DNA from: Shinisaurus crocodilurus
Taxonomy: Eukaryota > Chordata > Lepidosauria > Squamata > Shinisauridae
Assembly: GCA_021292165.1 (NCBI GenBank)
Contig: JAHFWL010001246.1
Location: 62,001-126,000 of the forward strand
Direction: 5' to 3'
Length of the DNA stretch: 64,000 nt
A program made the translations under genes and the position numbers. Shown here piece after piece: positions 32,126 to 44,100 of this stretch (the stretch's first letter is position 1; every line of letters begins with the position of its first letter). The notes beneath the pieces are model-generated. The model saw only the letters and a list, made by a program, of their open reading frames with translations. It was not told where the DNA came from and ran no database searches.

Positions 32126-32215
32126 ATGGTGGGAAACACATTCCGTCAGCCATCCAAGTTTATAAAGCTGATTATAAAGCTGTTTCTCAGACACTCAGAA
32201 TGGTAAATTCTCCCA

Positions 32216-32590
32216 ATGGAGAGATGTAAACAGCGGGGTCCCACAGGGATCTGTATTGGGACCAAAGCTTTTCAACTTATTCATAAATGATCTGGAATCA
32301 GAGGTGAGCAGTGAAGTGGCCAAGTTTGCTGATGACACCACATTGGGGTTGTGGTGGAGAGCTCGATGAAAATGTCGAACCAGTATGCAGCTGCTGTGAA
32401 AAAGGCAAACTCCATGTTAGGCAGAAGAATCGAAAATAAAACTTCCAAGATCGTACTGCCATTATACAAATGTATAGTGCGACTGCACTTAGAATACTGT
32501 GTACACTTCTGGTCACACCTAAGAAAGGACATTGCAGAGCTGAAAAAAGTGCAGAAGATGATGGAAATTGTAATATTGCCTGCTTAAATC
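32216..32590 (+). mobile_element. CR1-type RT fragment
   Basis: Reads GVPQGSVLGPKLFNLFINDL and AKFADDTTLG (active site), then LHLEYCVHFWSHLRKDIAEL. Internally deleted. The paralog is at 53100-53460. Confidence 0.8.
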
Positions 32591-32631
32591 AATGAGGTAA
32601 TGTAACTACTAGTCAGAGTGGGAGGGAAGGT

Positions 32632-33030
32632 TACGTATATACTCAAGTATAAGTCGAGTTTTTCAGCACATTTTTTGTGCTGAAAAATGCCCCCTCGACT
32701 TATACTTGGGTCAGCGCGCCCCCAGGACCCCCCCCGCCACCGCAAGGCACCCCCCTCCACCCCCAGGAGCCCTGCCGCCACCCCGAGGCACCCCACCCCC
32801 ACCCCCGTACCTGCACCCGCCGCCGCCGAAGTTTTGGCAGTGGCGGGGCTTCGGCGGTGGCGGGTGCAGGTACGGTGGCGGGGGGTGTCTGGGGGTGGCG
32901 GCGGGAGTCTCCCCTCGTACATTTCCCACCCTAGACTTATACTGGAGGCAATAAGTTTTCCCAGTTTTTTGGGGTGAAATTAGGGGCCTCGACTTATATT
33001 AGGGTCGACTTATACTTGAGTATATACGGA
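32632..33030. mobile_element. MITE-like element with long terminal inverted repeats
   Basis: The ends are perfect inverted repeats of at least 23 bp (starting CGTATATACTCAAGTATAAG). The GC-rich centre has a further inverted repeat around CACCCGCCGCCGCCGAAG. Unit 3 at 53495 lacks the element (GAAGGTTAATTGAACAATCC), so it arrived after duplication. Superfamily not assigned. Confidence 0.85.
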
Positions 33031-33437
33031 CAATCCCCAGGGTGCATGTTTTGTGATCTCCAATGAAGCGGACCTTTAACACCAAAGACTCTAGTCGGCC
33101 TAGATGTATCCTGCATATATGAATAAACGGACTGTAAGTGAAACTAATAAATGTCCTCACTAGTTTTAAACCTTGTATGGACAATCTGTTCCTTTTACGA
33201 GCCTTTCAGCAGGGTATAGCAACCCACGTGGTGATAACCAGTTTCAGTAACAAGGCTGTGCAGAAGGGGTGGAAATCGGCTTCATCCTAACCAGCATAGG
33301 ACCGACTCCTTTTCATATCCTCCAACAGAAAAGGGCAGCTAAAATGATGCAGGGGCTGGAGCAACTCCCCTAAGAGGAAAGGTGACAGCAGCTGCGATGG
33401 TTTAGCAGAGCAAAAAGGCGAGTAAGGGGAGACATGA
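33031..33437 (+). repeat. Unit 2 spacer (paralog of 12860-13235)
   Basis: Matches 12865-13240 and 53525-53910 with few differences; interrupted at 33446 by the hAT element. Confidence 0.85.
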
Positions 33438-34869
33438 TAGAAGTGCAGGGCCGGATTAACATAGGGGCTATTGGAGCGGAAGCTCCAGGCCCTGTGCCAG
33501 AAAATAGGCCCACAATATAGGGACGCGCGGCGCCCGGGAAATTTCTTTACATGCCCTCCACTCTCCCTCCCTCAAGTTCAGCTGGGAACCGGAGATGTCG
33601 TCATAATATCATCGAGTCTATGTCCCCTCGGGGAGGGGGGGGGTGACCGACCCGCATCTTCGCCTGGCCCGGTCTCCGAGCGTCCTGGTTTTGCGCACGC
33701 TCGGTTAGGCGCGCCGGATTACTAATTTTGGCGCTTTTTGTTTGGAGGAGAAGACGCCGTGTTTGTCGTTTGTCTAAGGGCGGGTGACGTCGCGGTGCCG
33801 TGCACGGTTTTCAGGGGTGAGATTCGGAGCTCGGATTCGGCTTGCAGCGCTTCTCCGGGGTGCTTGGTTAGATTCCTGTCTTGCTATAATGTAGCCTTCC
33901 TCAACCTGGTGCCCTCCAGCGTGTTGGACTACAAGTCCCAGCACACCCCCGCCAGCTCTGTTGACGGGAATGCTGGGAGCACACGCGCGTCCGCGTGCAC
34001 TTTGCACAGCTGGGAGGCTGCTATGTGTGCGGGTGCGCGCGCGCGCACGCACTTCAGCGTGCCCACGCCTTCCTCTTATGTCTACAGGTAGCAGCACAGC
34101 AGCAAAGGAGGGTGCGGAGGCAACTCAACTGCAGGAGCCTTTTGCTCGGATTTGGAAGCGATTGATGCTCACTTTGTGCACACGGATCGGATGTATAGCT
34201 CAGGAAAGTTTCCCGGTCCGCCTGCTTCTGTCTCCCTTGGCCAGTGTGTGTTTCTTTTTCTGCATCCCCTTTTCTCCCCTTCCTCCCTTCCTTAAAAAAA
34301 AAAAAAAAATCACGCTGGGAATTCTGTGCGTGCGTGCGTGCGTGTGTGATTTCCGCCCCTTGCAAACGACCCCCCCTCATTTAAAAAGAATTAATTTTCC
34401 TTCCGACTAGGAAACCCGTGGATACGTTTGGCTTGCCAAGTTTGGAGCGAGACACGTCTTCTGAAATTTCTCTCTCCTGCTCCTTTTTTTTTTTTTTTTT
34501 GGCGGCGGGGGGGGGGGGCGTTATATCTACCACACAGCAACCCCTTCTGTACATAGAGACACAGAATTCGATTTTCTTTCCTCCCCCCCTCCTCTTTCCG
34601 CCGAATTCTCTTTAACCCCCCTGCCTCCGCCATAGGATTGCACCCTTAAAAACTTAACACGTTTATTATTGCATAGGCGTTTATGGACTAGAGTCCGCTG
34701 CATCCGATGCATGAAGTGTCATCCCCAGTTGGCCACTACATGGGTGCAGAGGGAGGGGGGAATGGTAAAAGGTGGGATTAGGTAGCAATAAAATATAAAA
34801 ATCGTCTGGATTTACAGGGCAGTACAAAGGCTGCAATGCTCAAGTTTACCAAGTACTTGGGTGCTCTCT

Positions 34870-35013
34870 AGGGCTACAATCCTATACACGCTTACCTGCT
34901 GTGAGTAAGTCCCATTTAACTCAATAGGACTTCTGAGTAGACATGAATAAATCCCAGTCAATTTAATTGGACTTAATTCTAGGTAAGCATGCATAGGATT
35001 GCAGCTATGGAGT
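34870..35013. mobile_element. Palindromic MITE inside the hAT element
   Basis: GCTACAATCCTATACACGCTTAC at one end pairs with GTAAGCATGCATAGGATTGCAGC at the other; AGTAAGTCCCATTTAACTC lies inside. Confidence 0.8.
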
Positions 35014-35430
35014 CCAGTCCTAAGCATCCTTACGCAAAAGTGCATTAAGTTTTCCCAGAGTTGCTTTTAAGTAAATGTGTATAGGATAGCACGCCTTAGC
35101 TACCACCCTTCACTCCCTTTTTCTCCCCTGTAATGTCAGTGTGTCTATGGGGCATAATTTGACTCTGCTCCATAACCTTGCTCAGCCCACAAGCGCCTGT
35201 TATTTATTAACATTATTTATAGGCCTTCCCATAACAAAAAAAGTTATCTGGTGACTCACAAAATAAAAAGAAAAAATATACAGCAATATACTAAAAACAG
35301 AATAGGATAAAATGTGCCATTAAAACTACATAGGATAATATCAGGAACAAAACAAGCAGCAAAACCAAGACAGTTAAAAGTTACAACTAGATTTAAAAAA
35401 GTCGGGGGGGGTTATTTAATTTATTTAGGG

Positions 35431-35563
35431 TGCAATCCTATGCACGTTTAGACAGAAAAAAAGTCCTACAATTCCCAGCATGCCCCAGCCAGCAGGCCTA
35501 ACTGGAGGGATGCTCCGAGTTCTAGGATTTTTTTCTGTCTAAATATGCATGGGATTGTGCCCT
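35431..35563. mobile_element. hAT-type MITE with inverted ends
   Basis: GGGTGCAATCCTATGCACG and its inverted partner ATGCATGGGATTGTGCCC; inner arms TTTAGACAGAAAAAAAGTCC also pair. Flanked by TTATTTA on both sides (7 of 8 bp target duplication). Confidence 0.8.
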
Positions 35564-36191
35564 TATTTAAATAATTTATATCCCGCCTTTCCACTTACCA
35601 AAGTAGTGCTCAAGGTGGCTAAAACATTCAAATACAATAATCAACAAAGGCCAAACCAACAGAAACAGCATAACAGATAATTGAAAGAATCAATTTAAAA
35701 TACTCCCATGGTGTCTTAGAGGGTAAAGTAATAAAAACAAATACAATAAAACTCCATATAACGCAATACAAAATTGAATTCAGACTCATATATATATCCA
35801 AATCACATTGGCACAGTTACATCAAGAATTAGCTTTGTTGTACTGATGTATATCTAAAACTGATCACAGACTACAGCTAAAATCTCCCAACCTTCCCAGG
35901 TACATATCCCCACTTTTGGATGTGGTCAGGAGAGGTATGTGGTCCCCTTCCCTATTCCCCTGTTACAGTCACTACCAGAACTGGAAAAGGATATTGTGGA
36001 AGGACTGCACTCTCAGAGTTCTCACATTTGCATGTGAGAGAGAGCTCTCTGGAAATAGCCTTTTGCTGCCACTACCTCTTGCTAGAGTGCTATGCTAACA
36101 TGCCCAATGAAACAACAGTCACATTCACACAACATGACAACCCACGCTGCAAATAAGCTATGCAGGGTGGGTTGTTCATGGAATTGACCAA

Positions 36192-36716
36192 TTGACAGAA
36201 TCACTGAGGCACAGGCAAGCAGCATACAATATAATTCAAGAAAGATTTGGATTTCTATCAGAAATATGCACTCTAGCAGCCGATAGTCTACGTTCCAGAG
36301 CCACTACACTAGTGTCAAAATATCCTGAAGATCTTGAACCCCTGTTTGCAGACGAAATTGTACAGTTTTCATCTATTTTCAAAATGTACCAATCTTCCAC
36401 TGCAAATCAAGACATTCATGGGAGTCAAGAAACACAAATGTACAAGTTTATGATTGCACAATCTCTAGTCGGTGCATTTCCAAATACATTTGTGACCCTC
36501 CGCATGTATTTGTGTTTAATGGTCAGCAACTGCAGTGGTGAGCGTTCATTTTCAGCATTAAAATGTGTGAAAAATGAACTAAGGTCTTCCATGGGTCAGG
36601 AGCGTTTAAATGCGCTCTCTCTGTTGTGCATTGAAAATGGTTTGCTGAACGAGCTTAATCTTGATTCTACAATTGAGGAATTTGCAAGTAAAAAAGCAAG
36701 AAAAGTTAATGTGTAA
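36192..36716 (+). pseudogene. hAT transposase, C-terminal part with dimerisation domain
   Basis: 174 codons ending at a natural stop. NCSGERSFSALKCVKNELRS and MGQERLNALSLLCIE form the hATC dimerisation domain found in hAT and ZMYM1-like proteins. The DDE core region and BED/TTF finger expected upstream are not present as open sequence. Confidence 0.85.
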
Positions 36717-36870
36717 TTTTATTTTAATCTACCAGCTTGATTCATTTAGTTTAAATGCAGGTTAGAGTTCAGTGAATAACCTGTTTGTGTGTTTAAAACT
36801 AGTGGTTGCTATTTATTTCAAGAGTTACTCTCTGCACCATAATCATAACGCAGGCTGTATTGATTATGAT

Positions 36871-36872
36871 GC

Positions 36873-36911
<39 letters not shown>
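36871..36911. repeat. (AAT)n microsatellite
   Basis: About 13 AAT units inside the hAT element. Confidence 0.95.
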
Positions 36912-36915
<4 letters not shown>

Positions 36916-37140
36916 TAAGGAACAAATTTTTATGAGCCAAACATTATACACTTATATTTAAATTGTTTATATGGTTTATGTTTAATTAAAAATGATTGTT
37001 GTGGCACTTTAATGGTAATTAAAATATTTAATTTGTTTTAATATAAAATTGTGTCTTTATTTTATTTATTTCCATAAAAAGGCCCACCAAAATCCTCAGC
37101 ACCAGGCCCATAATGCTCTTAATCCGGCCCTGTAGAAGTG

Positions 37141-37702
37141 TATAAAGTTATGCATGGTGTGGGGAAAGTGCACAGGGAGACATTTTTCTCCCTCTCTCAT
37201 AATACTAGAACCCAAACGGGACATGCCATGAAGCTGTTTAGTGGGAGATACAGGACAGATAAAAGGAAGGACATCTTCACACAGCACGTAGTTAAACTAC
37301 GGGATTCACTTCCACTAGATGCAGTGATGGCCACCAATTTGGCTACTAGTCCTGACTGGCTATGAGCTCCTCCAGTATCAGAGGCAGTATGCTCAAGTAC
37401 ACCAGTGGCTGGGGAACATGGGCAGGAGGGTGCCACTGCACTCATGCCCTGCTAGTGGGATCCCGTCGGCAGCTGGTAGGTCACTGTGTGAACAGAATGC
37501 TGGACTAGTAGGACCCTTGGTCTGACCCAGCATGGCTCTTCTGATGTTCTTCTAAAGAAGAAAGAGAAAAAACCCATTACACTCTGAATTATGGGAACTC
37601 CCTCTCTGTTTCTCTATCCCTCGCGTGTCTGTCTGTCTTTCTGTCTCTCTCTCTGTGTATGAATGATTGTCTTGGTTTTGCTAACTGGAAATATGTGTTT
37701 AA
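37141..37702 (+). repeat. Unit 2 spacer continued (paralog of 13240-13865)
   Basis: Resumes TGTATAAAGTTATGCATGG after the hAT target duplication. It lacks about 50 bp found at 13445-13500 in unit 1. Confidence 0.8.
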
Positions 37703-37925
37703 TAAGAGTGTTGGTCTGGGACTCGGGAGATTCGGGTTCTAGTCTCCACTCGGCCATGAAACTCACTGAGTGACTTTGAGCCAGTCACTGACTCTCAGCC
37801 TAACCAACCTCACAGGGTTGTTGTGAGGATAAAATGGAGAGGAGGAGGACGACTATGTAAGCCGCCTTGGGTTCCTTGCAGGAAAAAAGGCAGGGTATAA
37901 ATATAATAAATAAAATAAATACATA
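37703..37925 (+). mobile_element. CORE-type SINE in the unit 2 spacer
   Basis: Orthologous position to 13869 and 54527. Confidence 0.8.
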
Positions 37926-38001
37926 AAGAGATTTGCAACTCAGGAAAACTTAAGTGAGAAAATCAAACCAGCCATATGATATAGGAAGATACTGTCTAGT
38001 T

Positions 38002-39607
38002 GAGTATTTCCAGGTAGGGGAGAGATTCCTTGGATCTTATAGCCCTGCCTAGTAAGGACCATAGTAACAAACCAGGGAAAACCCTGGTCTAATTAAATAG
38101 ATGTAATACAGGGGCAAACAATAATAGAACGTCCCTACTGTAAGAGGAATACAATTAAACAACTGAGCACAACTAAGTGCAAAAGCTTCAATTCCATAAC
38201 AGCTGAACCATCCCCTTAAATACAGACCTGGATTCAATGGATAAGACCCTCCTGAGGTCTAAATCAGGATTTCCTTATAAGTTCAAGAAGAAAAAAAGTT
38301 TGGTTATTGAATCTGAATTCCCAGTCCCAGCCACTAGATACAGTAGAGTCTCCAAGTTAAAGCGAAAGATTCCTTTCTCTCTGCTTTCTCTGTAAGTTTT
38401 TTTTCCAGATTTCTCTCTTTCAAGCTGCTGCTTCTTTCAGGGCTGAAAGTCTCTTTCTCCAACTGGGTTGTTGTTGCCCCTCTGTCCTCTCCCATTCACA
38501 TATAGGGGTCCAACCCAGGCTTCTCAAAAGTCACCCACAAATAGACCAAGGAGTGCCGGCCCCTCCAGCTCACCAAATCTTCCCAGATGGTTGATTTTTC
38601 AGACTTTCCAAAAGCATAAGTCAGATAACTTGCAGGCAATAATCAAAACGCTGAGAGATAGCAGGCAACACCCACACCAAAACACTGTTCAAATGTCCAG
38701 ATAATTAAAGTCTGGCACACGGAGATTCGGAGGTTAAAACAAACTAAAATATAAACTCATTAAAATTAAACTCATTAAAAAGATAAAAGTTAAAACAACG
38801 CTAAAAACAAATTGTAAGACAGGAGCAGCAGCGGCCGTGACCACCGCCCCCGCTGCCTTCCTTAGTATTATCTGCTTTTAGAGAAATGTTGAACTTTAAT
38901 AACAGAATGGCTCCATCTTGGAATCAAGAAATCCTACAAAGGATTGATATGTATGGACTTTCTTTGGATCTCTTGAACTCCTTAAGTTTTGAAATGGCAG
39001 CACGTTACCTGAAATCTCATATTTTAAAACATGATTTTCGAGATAACCGTGCTTCTGTCTGCCTGTCGAAATGTGCCCCTTGGTATGCTAAATTGCCTAT
39101 TCAAACTTCTCTTCCACATTATGTATCTAATATTACAAACTTTAAATGGAGGAGGGCATTTACAGCCTTAAGATGTCAGGCAATGAACTCTGCCATACTT
39201 GAAGGACGTTATCGTCGGATCCCTCTAGAAGAGAGAGTCTGCCCATGTGGATCTAATGTGCTTGAAGACCTGCCTCACTATCTACTTGATTGCCCAATTT
39301 ACGAGACCTTAAGAGCAGCCCTGTTTATAGACCTAGGTCTTTCATCTAATAGACCTGTTAGGTATTTGATTAATTTTTTATTAGGGGATAGTTCTCCTTC
39401 TATCTCTGAAAAGGTGGCCTGTTTTGCGTTTAGAGCGTCAATTTTAAGAAGGAAAATTGGTAGTGACGATAAACCAAATATTTTAGATGAATAGTTTTAT
39501 TGCTGGAATGTTGGTCAAATGTTTCTTTTACCTGTTTAAAGTATTTTATCTGATTTTATCATTTTTGTAACTGCTTTAGTTACACAAATAAACGTTACTA
39601 CTACTTG
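38002..39607 (+). mobile_element. Non-LTR retrotransposon insertion with 12-bp target duplication
   Basis: Flanked by TACTGTCTAGTT (37990-38001 and 39608-39619). Units 1 and 3 show the empty site GATACTGTCTAGTTCAATAT. The right end has an AATAAA followed by ACGTTACTACTACTTG, so the element is plus-strand. A C-terminal frame lies at 38886-39494. Confidence 0.88.
38886..39494 (+). pseudogene. LINE ORF C-terminal fragment
   Basis: About 200 codons with CPCGSNVLEDLPHYLLDCPI, a Cys-His motif found at the C-terminus of several LINE clades. No RT or endonuclease is left, so the copy is 5'-truncated and possibly rearranged (38002-38880 has no readable frame). Confidence 0.7.
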
Positions 39608-39828
39608 TACTGTCTAGTTCAATATATCTCACTATTCATTAATTTACGAGAAACAAAGGTTAACTACATTAATATTTCTTTGTTGCTTTAGCTTCAGCAC
39701 ATAAATATGGCTCCATGCCCGCATTCATTTATGCAGTGCACCGCGTACATGGGTTTTCCAACATGAAATATGAGTTAAATTGTAATCACGCACTGATATA
39801 AAAGCTCCGCTGTGTGAGATCTTTGATG

Positions 39829-41171
39829 TTACGTGTAGCTTTTCCTCAAATCAAAGTTCTTTTCATGATCCAAGCATTGATATGGTTTCTCACCTGTGTG
39901 AATACTTTGATGAGAAGTCAGATTTATCTTGTGATTGAAGCTCTTTCCGCACTCCAAGCATTGATATGGTTTCTCCCCTGTGTGAATTCTTTGATGAGAA
40001 GTGAGCTGTGTCTTCCAAGTGAATCTGTTTCCACACTCCAAGCATTGATATGGTTTCTCCCCAGTGTGGATTCTTTGATGAGAAGTGAGATCTGACTTCC
40101 AACGGAATCTCTTTCCACACTCCAAGCATTCATGTGGTTTCTCACCTGTGTGAATAATTTGATGAGAAGTGAGCTGTGCCTTCCGAATGAATCTCTTTCC
40201 ACACTTTAAGCATTCATATGGTTTATCTCCTGTGTGAATACTTTGATGAGAAGTGAGCTGTATCTTCTGTATGAATCTCTTTCCACATTCCAAACATTGA
40301 TATGGTTTCTCCCCTGTATGAATTCTTTGATGATAAGTGAGCTGTATCTTCTGTATGAATCTCTTTCCACACCCCAAGCATTGATATGGTTTCTCCCCTG
40401 TGTGAATTCTTTCATGAGAAGTGAGATTTATCTTGTGATTGAAGCTCTTTCCACACTCCAAGCATTCATACGATTTCTCACCTGTGTGAATACTTTGATG
40501 AGAAGTCAGACATTTCTTCAAATTGAATCTCTTTCCACACTCCAAGCATTCATGTGGTTTCTCTCCTGTGTGAATTCTTTGATGAGAAGTGAGCTGTGTC
40601 TTCCGAATGAAGCTCTTTCCACACTCCAAGCATTGATATGGTTTCTCCCCTGTGTGAATTCTTTGATGAGAAGTGAGATTTTGCTTCAAATTGAAAATCT
40701 TTCCACACTCCAAGCATTGATATGGGTTCTCTCCTGTGTGAATTCTTTGATGAGAAGTGAGCTGTGTCTTCCAAGCGAATCTGTTTCCACACTCCAAACA
40801 TTGATATGGTTTCCCTCCTGTGTGGATTCTTTGATGAGAAGTGAGCTCTGACTTCCAACGGAATCTCCTTCCGCATTCCAAGCATTGATGTGGTTTCTCC
40901 CCTGTGTGGATTTTACAATGAACATTGAGGCTTGATTGAGACTTGAAGATTTTCCCACACACAGAGCACACACAGTTTTCCTGTTGTTTAGCCATTTTTT
41001 CTTGCATTGAGATATTATTGTAGTCATTGCGCTGAGAAGCAACGGATTTATTCCTCCTCTTCGGATTTAGTTCACTTTCCCTTCTCTGAGGTTCCCTATT
41101 TTTACATCTGTTTGTTTTCAGTGGCATCCCACATGCTTCTCTCTCATTCTCCATTTCACACCAGTCACTTT
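39829..41171 (-). CDS. Copy 2 zinc-finger exon (13 fingers plus one degenerate)
   Basis: Acceptor TTGATTCTAG precedes 41171. Thirteen C2H2 units with intact ligands; two linkers deviate (TGGKP, TGENP). Contact triplets differ widely from copy 1 (R-S-E, A/T-T-Q, L-Q-N, R-S-D), so DNA preference should differ. The last unit is degenerate as in copy 1. Confidence 0.92.
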
Positions 41172-44100
41172 CTAGAATCAAGACAAGAAATCGGTAAAAG
41201 CCTGAGTTAGAAATAGAGCTTCAAATCATTGAATGACTTCGGTTGACTATTGTGAGAAAAGGAAGCACTCTCAACACCGAGACTGGAGGCAGTTCTCACC
41301 ATGCGCCAAACAGCCTCTTTTGACTGGCATTCACTTAGAGCTAGTGCAGTCAAGAGCAATGGATTGGGACCAGAGTCCTGGGCTCTGCTCCCAGCTCAGA
41401 CATAAATTTTTCTGGATGCTGTGGGACCGGTTACTCTCGCTCATCCTCGCCTACCCCACAGGATTGTTGTGCAGGTAAGTGGACAATCTGAGGCATGATG
41501 TTATGAACTGTCTCGAGAGACATTAGGATGCAAATCCAGATAAAAAGAGAAAGGGGAAGAGCCATCAAGGAGTGGCAGAGAACCTTTTCTTATTGGGTGC
41601 CCCATAAATTATGTACATAAGTTAAATATGCTCATTTTTAACACCTGAGCTATGGTGGTGTTGGCGGCAAAGAGAGCATATTTCTCTCCTACCGTTATGG
41701 GCTCAGCACCATCCAGTGGAGCCTGCGGTATCCAAACCCACCATGGGGCCTGAGGAATGAAGGTACCCTCCCTACCGGAGCCCACGCCCCACTGGAATCA
41801 ACGTGCTCAGCATTTTACGGATAAAGTTGCTCCCGTCCATTCTAACCTGGTTGCCACATTAATCGCAAGTTGAGTCTGTGGCTCCCGGCCTTTCCTGACC
41901 CAACTCAAAGGGCTAATGTTCAACAGTCAATTCTGATGCTGCCCAGAGTTTATTACTATTTGGGAATGCATATTCCCAGAGACATATCTCACATGACAAA
42001 GTTAAAACTTGAATAAGCTGATCACTGAATCTCACGGGATGTAGGTTTTCGTGTCTATGCCAGAATCATCAATGGATTTATTGTAAGTGCTTTATTTAAA
42101 TTTATATGAGAACATTATATCTTTTTCCCTTTTCTTTCTTTTTTTTTCCTTTTATGGTTTTGCTCTCTTGAAATTCAGAATAAAAAATAATTTTTAAAAA
42201 GTTCCTCACTCTTTATTGATGAAGTCATTTCAATCCATTCCAACTTTGTTCTGACACTAATGACAGCGTCTTGCTCCTGCTCCACCCACCATCAGCAGCT
42301 GCCCCCAATCGACTTCCCCCGTGGGTCAACGGACATTCACGGGAAAGGGTTCCCTCACCCCTGGCCCTAAAGGGTCAGCATTCCTGATACAGGAAGGACC
42401 AGTCCCAGGTGAGCCTCTCAACGTGTGAACATCTTGCTTGGCTGCCCGGCTCTGCTTTCTCTTTCTCTCTGTCTATGATGTGTGGCACGGGACCTTCTGA
42501 GTAGCGGACATCTGAACAACCCCGAAGAGCCCGATCTCGTCCGATCTCGAAAGCTAAGCAGGGTTGGGCCTAGTCAGTGCTTGGGTGGGTGACTGCCTGA
42601 GAAGACCAGGGGCTGTAGAGAGGGGCCACAGCTCAGTGGGAAAGAGCACAGGCTTTGCACGTGGAAGGTCCCAGGTTCGAACCCCGACCTCCAGGTAGGG
42701 CTAGGAAAGAATCCTGCCTGAAACCCCGGAGAGCGGCTGCTGCCTGTCACGGTCGACAATACTGGGCTAGAGGGACCAAGGGCCTGACTCAGTAGAAGGC
42801 AGATTCCGATGTTCCTGTGACACGAACCTCCCTCCTCCTGAGTGGACAAATCCTGCTAGACCGAAAAGGAGGGATCCCGAGAGGCTGGGATACACCATCG
42901 AATTGCACACGGGCCCCTCCACCGCAGGCCTTCCAGTGTTGCTTAAAAGCTTGCCTGTCCTCGGCTGCCTGTCTCTAATCACGGTGGTTGTGCTGCTGGT
43001 TTCTGAGACTCCTGAGCTGTCTGAATGTGTCTCCTGGAAATGTTTCCGGTATGGCTGAGCCCGGCGTCCTGAGGCTCCTGTTGTAACAGTGTATAACGAC
43101 TGGATTATCTTAATGCATCCTCCTTTGCTTGCGTAGGCCACTTTTGAGGGGCAAGACCAAAAGGCAGCCTAAAAATGCTTCAATGAACATCGAGACTGGG
43201 GAAAAGATTACTAACAATCCCACTACTACTACTACCATCACTGCATTTGTAAAGAGATATTATCACCAGCCAGGGAAAGAGGGAGCCTTACCGAGAGAGG
43301 CCACGATCCCACGATTCTCCTCCATGATCTGCCTGTGCAGGGCTCTCTGGTCAGGATCCAGCAGTGCCCACTCCTCCTTGCTGAAGGACACAGCGATCTC
43401 CTCAAAGGCAACCAGAAACTGGACAGAAAAAACATCAACACTTCCTCCTCACACCTAACGGAAAGATCATCGAGTAACAAAATCCAAATGCCCACCTAGT
43501 CCACACTTCTGTTTACACACTGGTCAACCAACTGCCCACGGAAACTCACACGCAGGACATGAGTGCAACAACACCCTCCCACCCATGTTCCCCAGCAACT
43601 GGTGCACATAGGCAGACTGCCTCTGATTCTGGAGATTTTGCATAGCTATGTATGCCCATCACAAACACAGCTGTCTCTGTGTCTAAGGATCACATTTTCC
43701 ACTACCATGAGCCCCCTGGCCCCTGGATATATTTAACACACTTACTAGCTAGTGAGCCCCTTTGAACAGAACAGGACTTCCTTCTTAGGAAAATACACAG
43801 GACCGTAGCTTAAGTGATGCAAATTTAAGAACACAGGCCTGTCCCGAAGTGTCTTATCCTTTATTTGCAGTCTGGATGTTTTACTATGATTGGGTGAAAA
43901 TGCAACTCTCCCCAGCTGGGCTCTTGGCCACAATTCAAAGTGCAGATTTCCATGTTTAACGTCTTCAGTTATTGAATGTGATTTTTTTAAACTGAGAAAA
44001 TGGCTGGAGGTTTCTTCCCCCCACCCACCCCAAATACTTGAGGGGGGGGGGGAGAATACAAGCAGCCCAAGGATTTCTTGCACGCTCCCCAACCCCGCAG

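Larger units (their letters stand above)
33446..37132 (+). mobile_element. hAT DNA transposon, 3.69 kb, complete ends
   Basis: Terminal inverted repeats CAGGGCCGGATTAA and TTAATCCGGCCCTG are perfect over 14 bp, and an 8-bp duplication TAGAAGTG flanks the element (33438-33445 and 37133-37140), the hAT signature. Units 1 (13236) and 3 (53909) show the empty site. A transposase C-terminal frame lies at 36192-36716; the rest of the transposase is not readable, so the copy is internally deleted or overgrown by other insertions (MITEs at 34870 and 35431). Positions 33500-34080 are CpG-rich and may be its promoter. Confidence 0.93.

Noticed and set aside
42526..42612. Functional 5S rRNA gene
   Set aside because: It has several changes in conserved positions, lacks the proper 5' part, and is fused to tRNA-like sequence.
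42625..42690. tRNA gene
   Set aside because: Only A- and B-box blocks of a SINE head are present; no proper cloverleaf could be completed.
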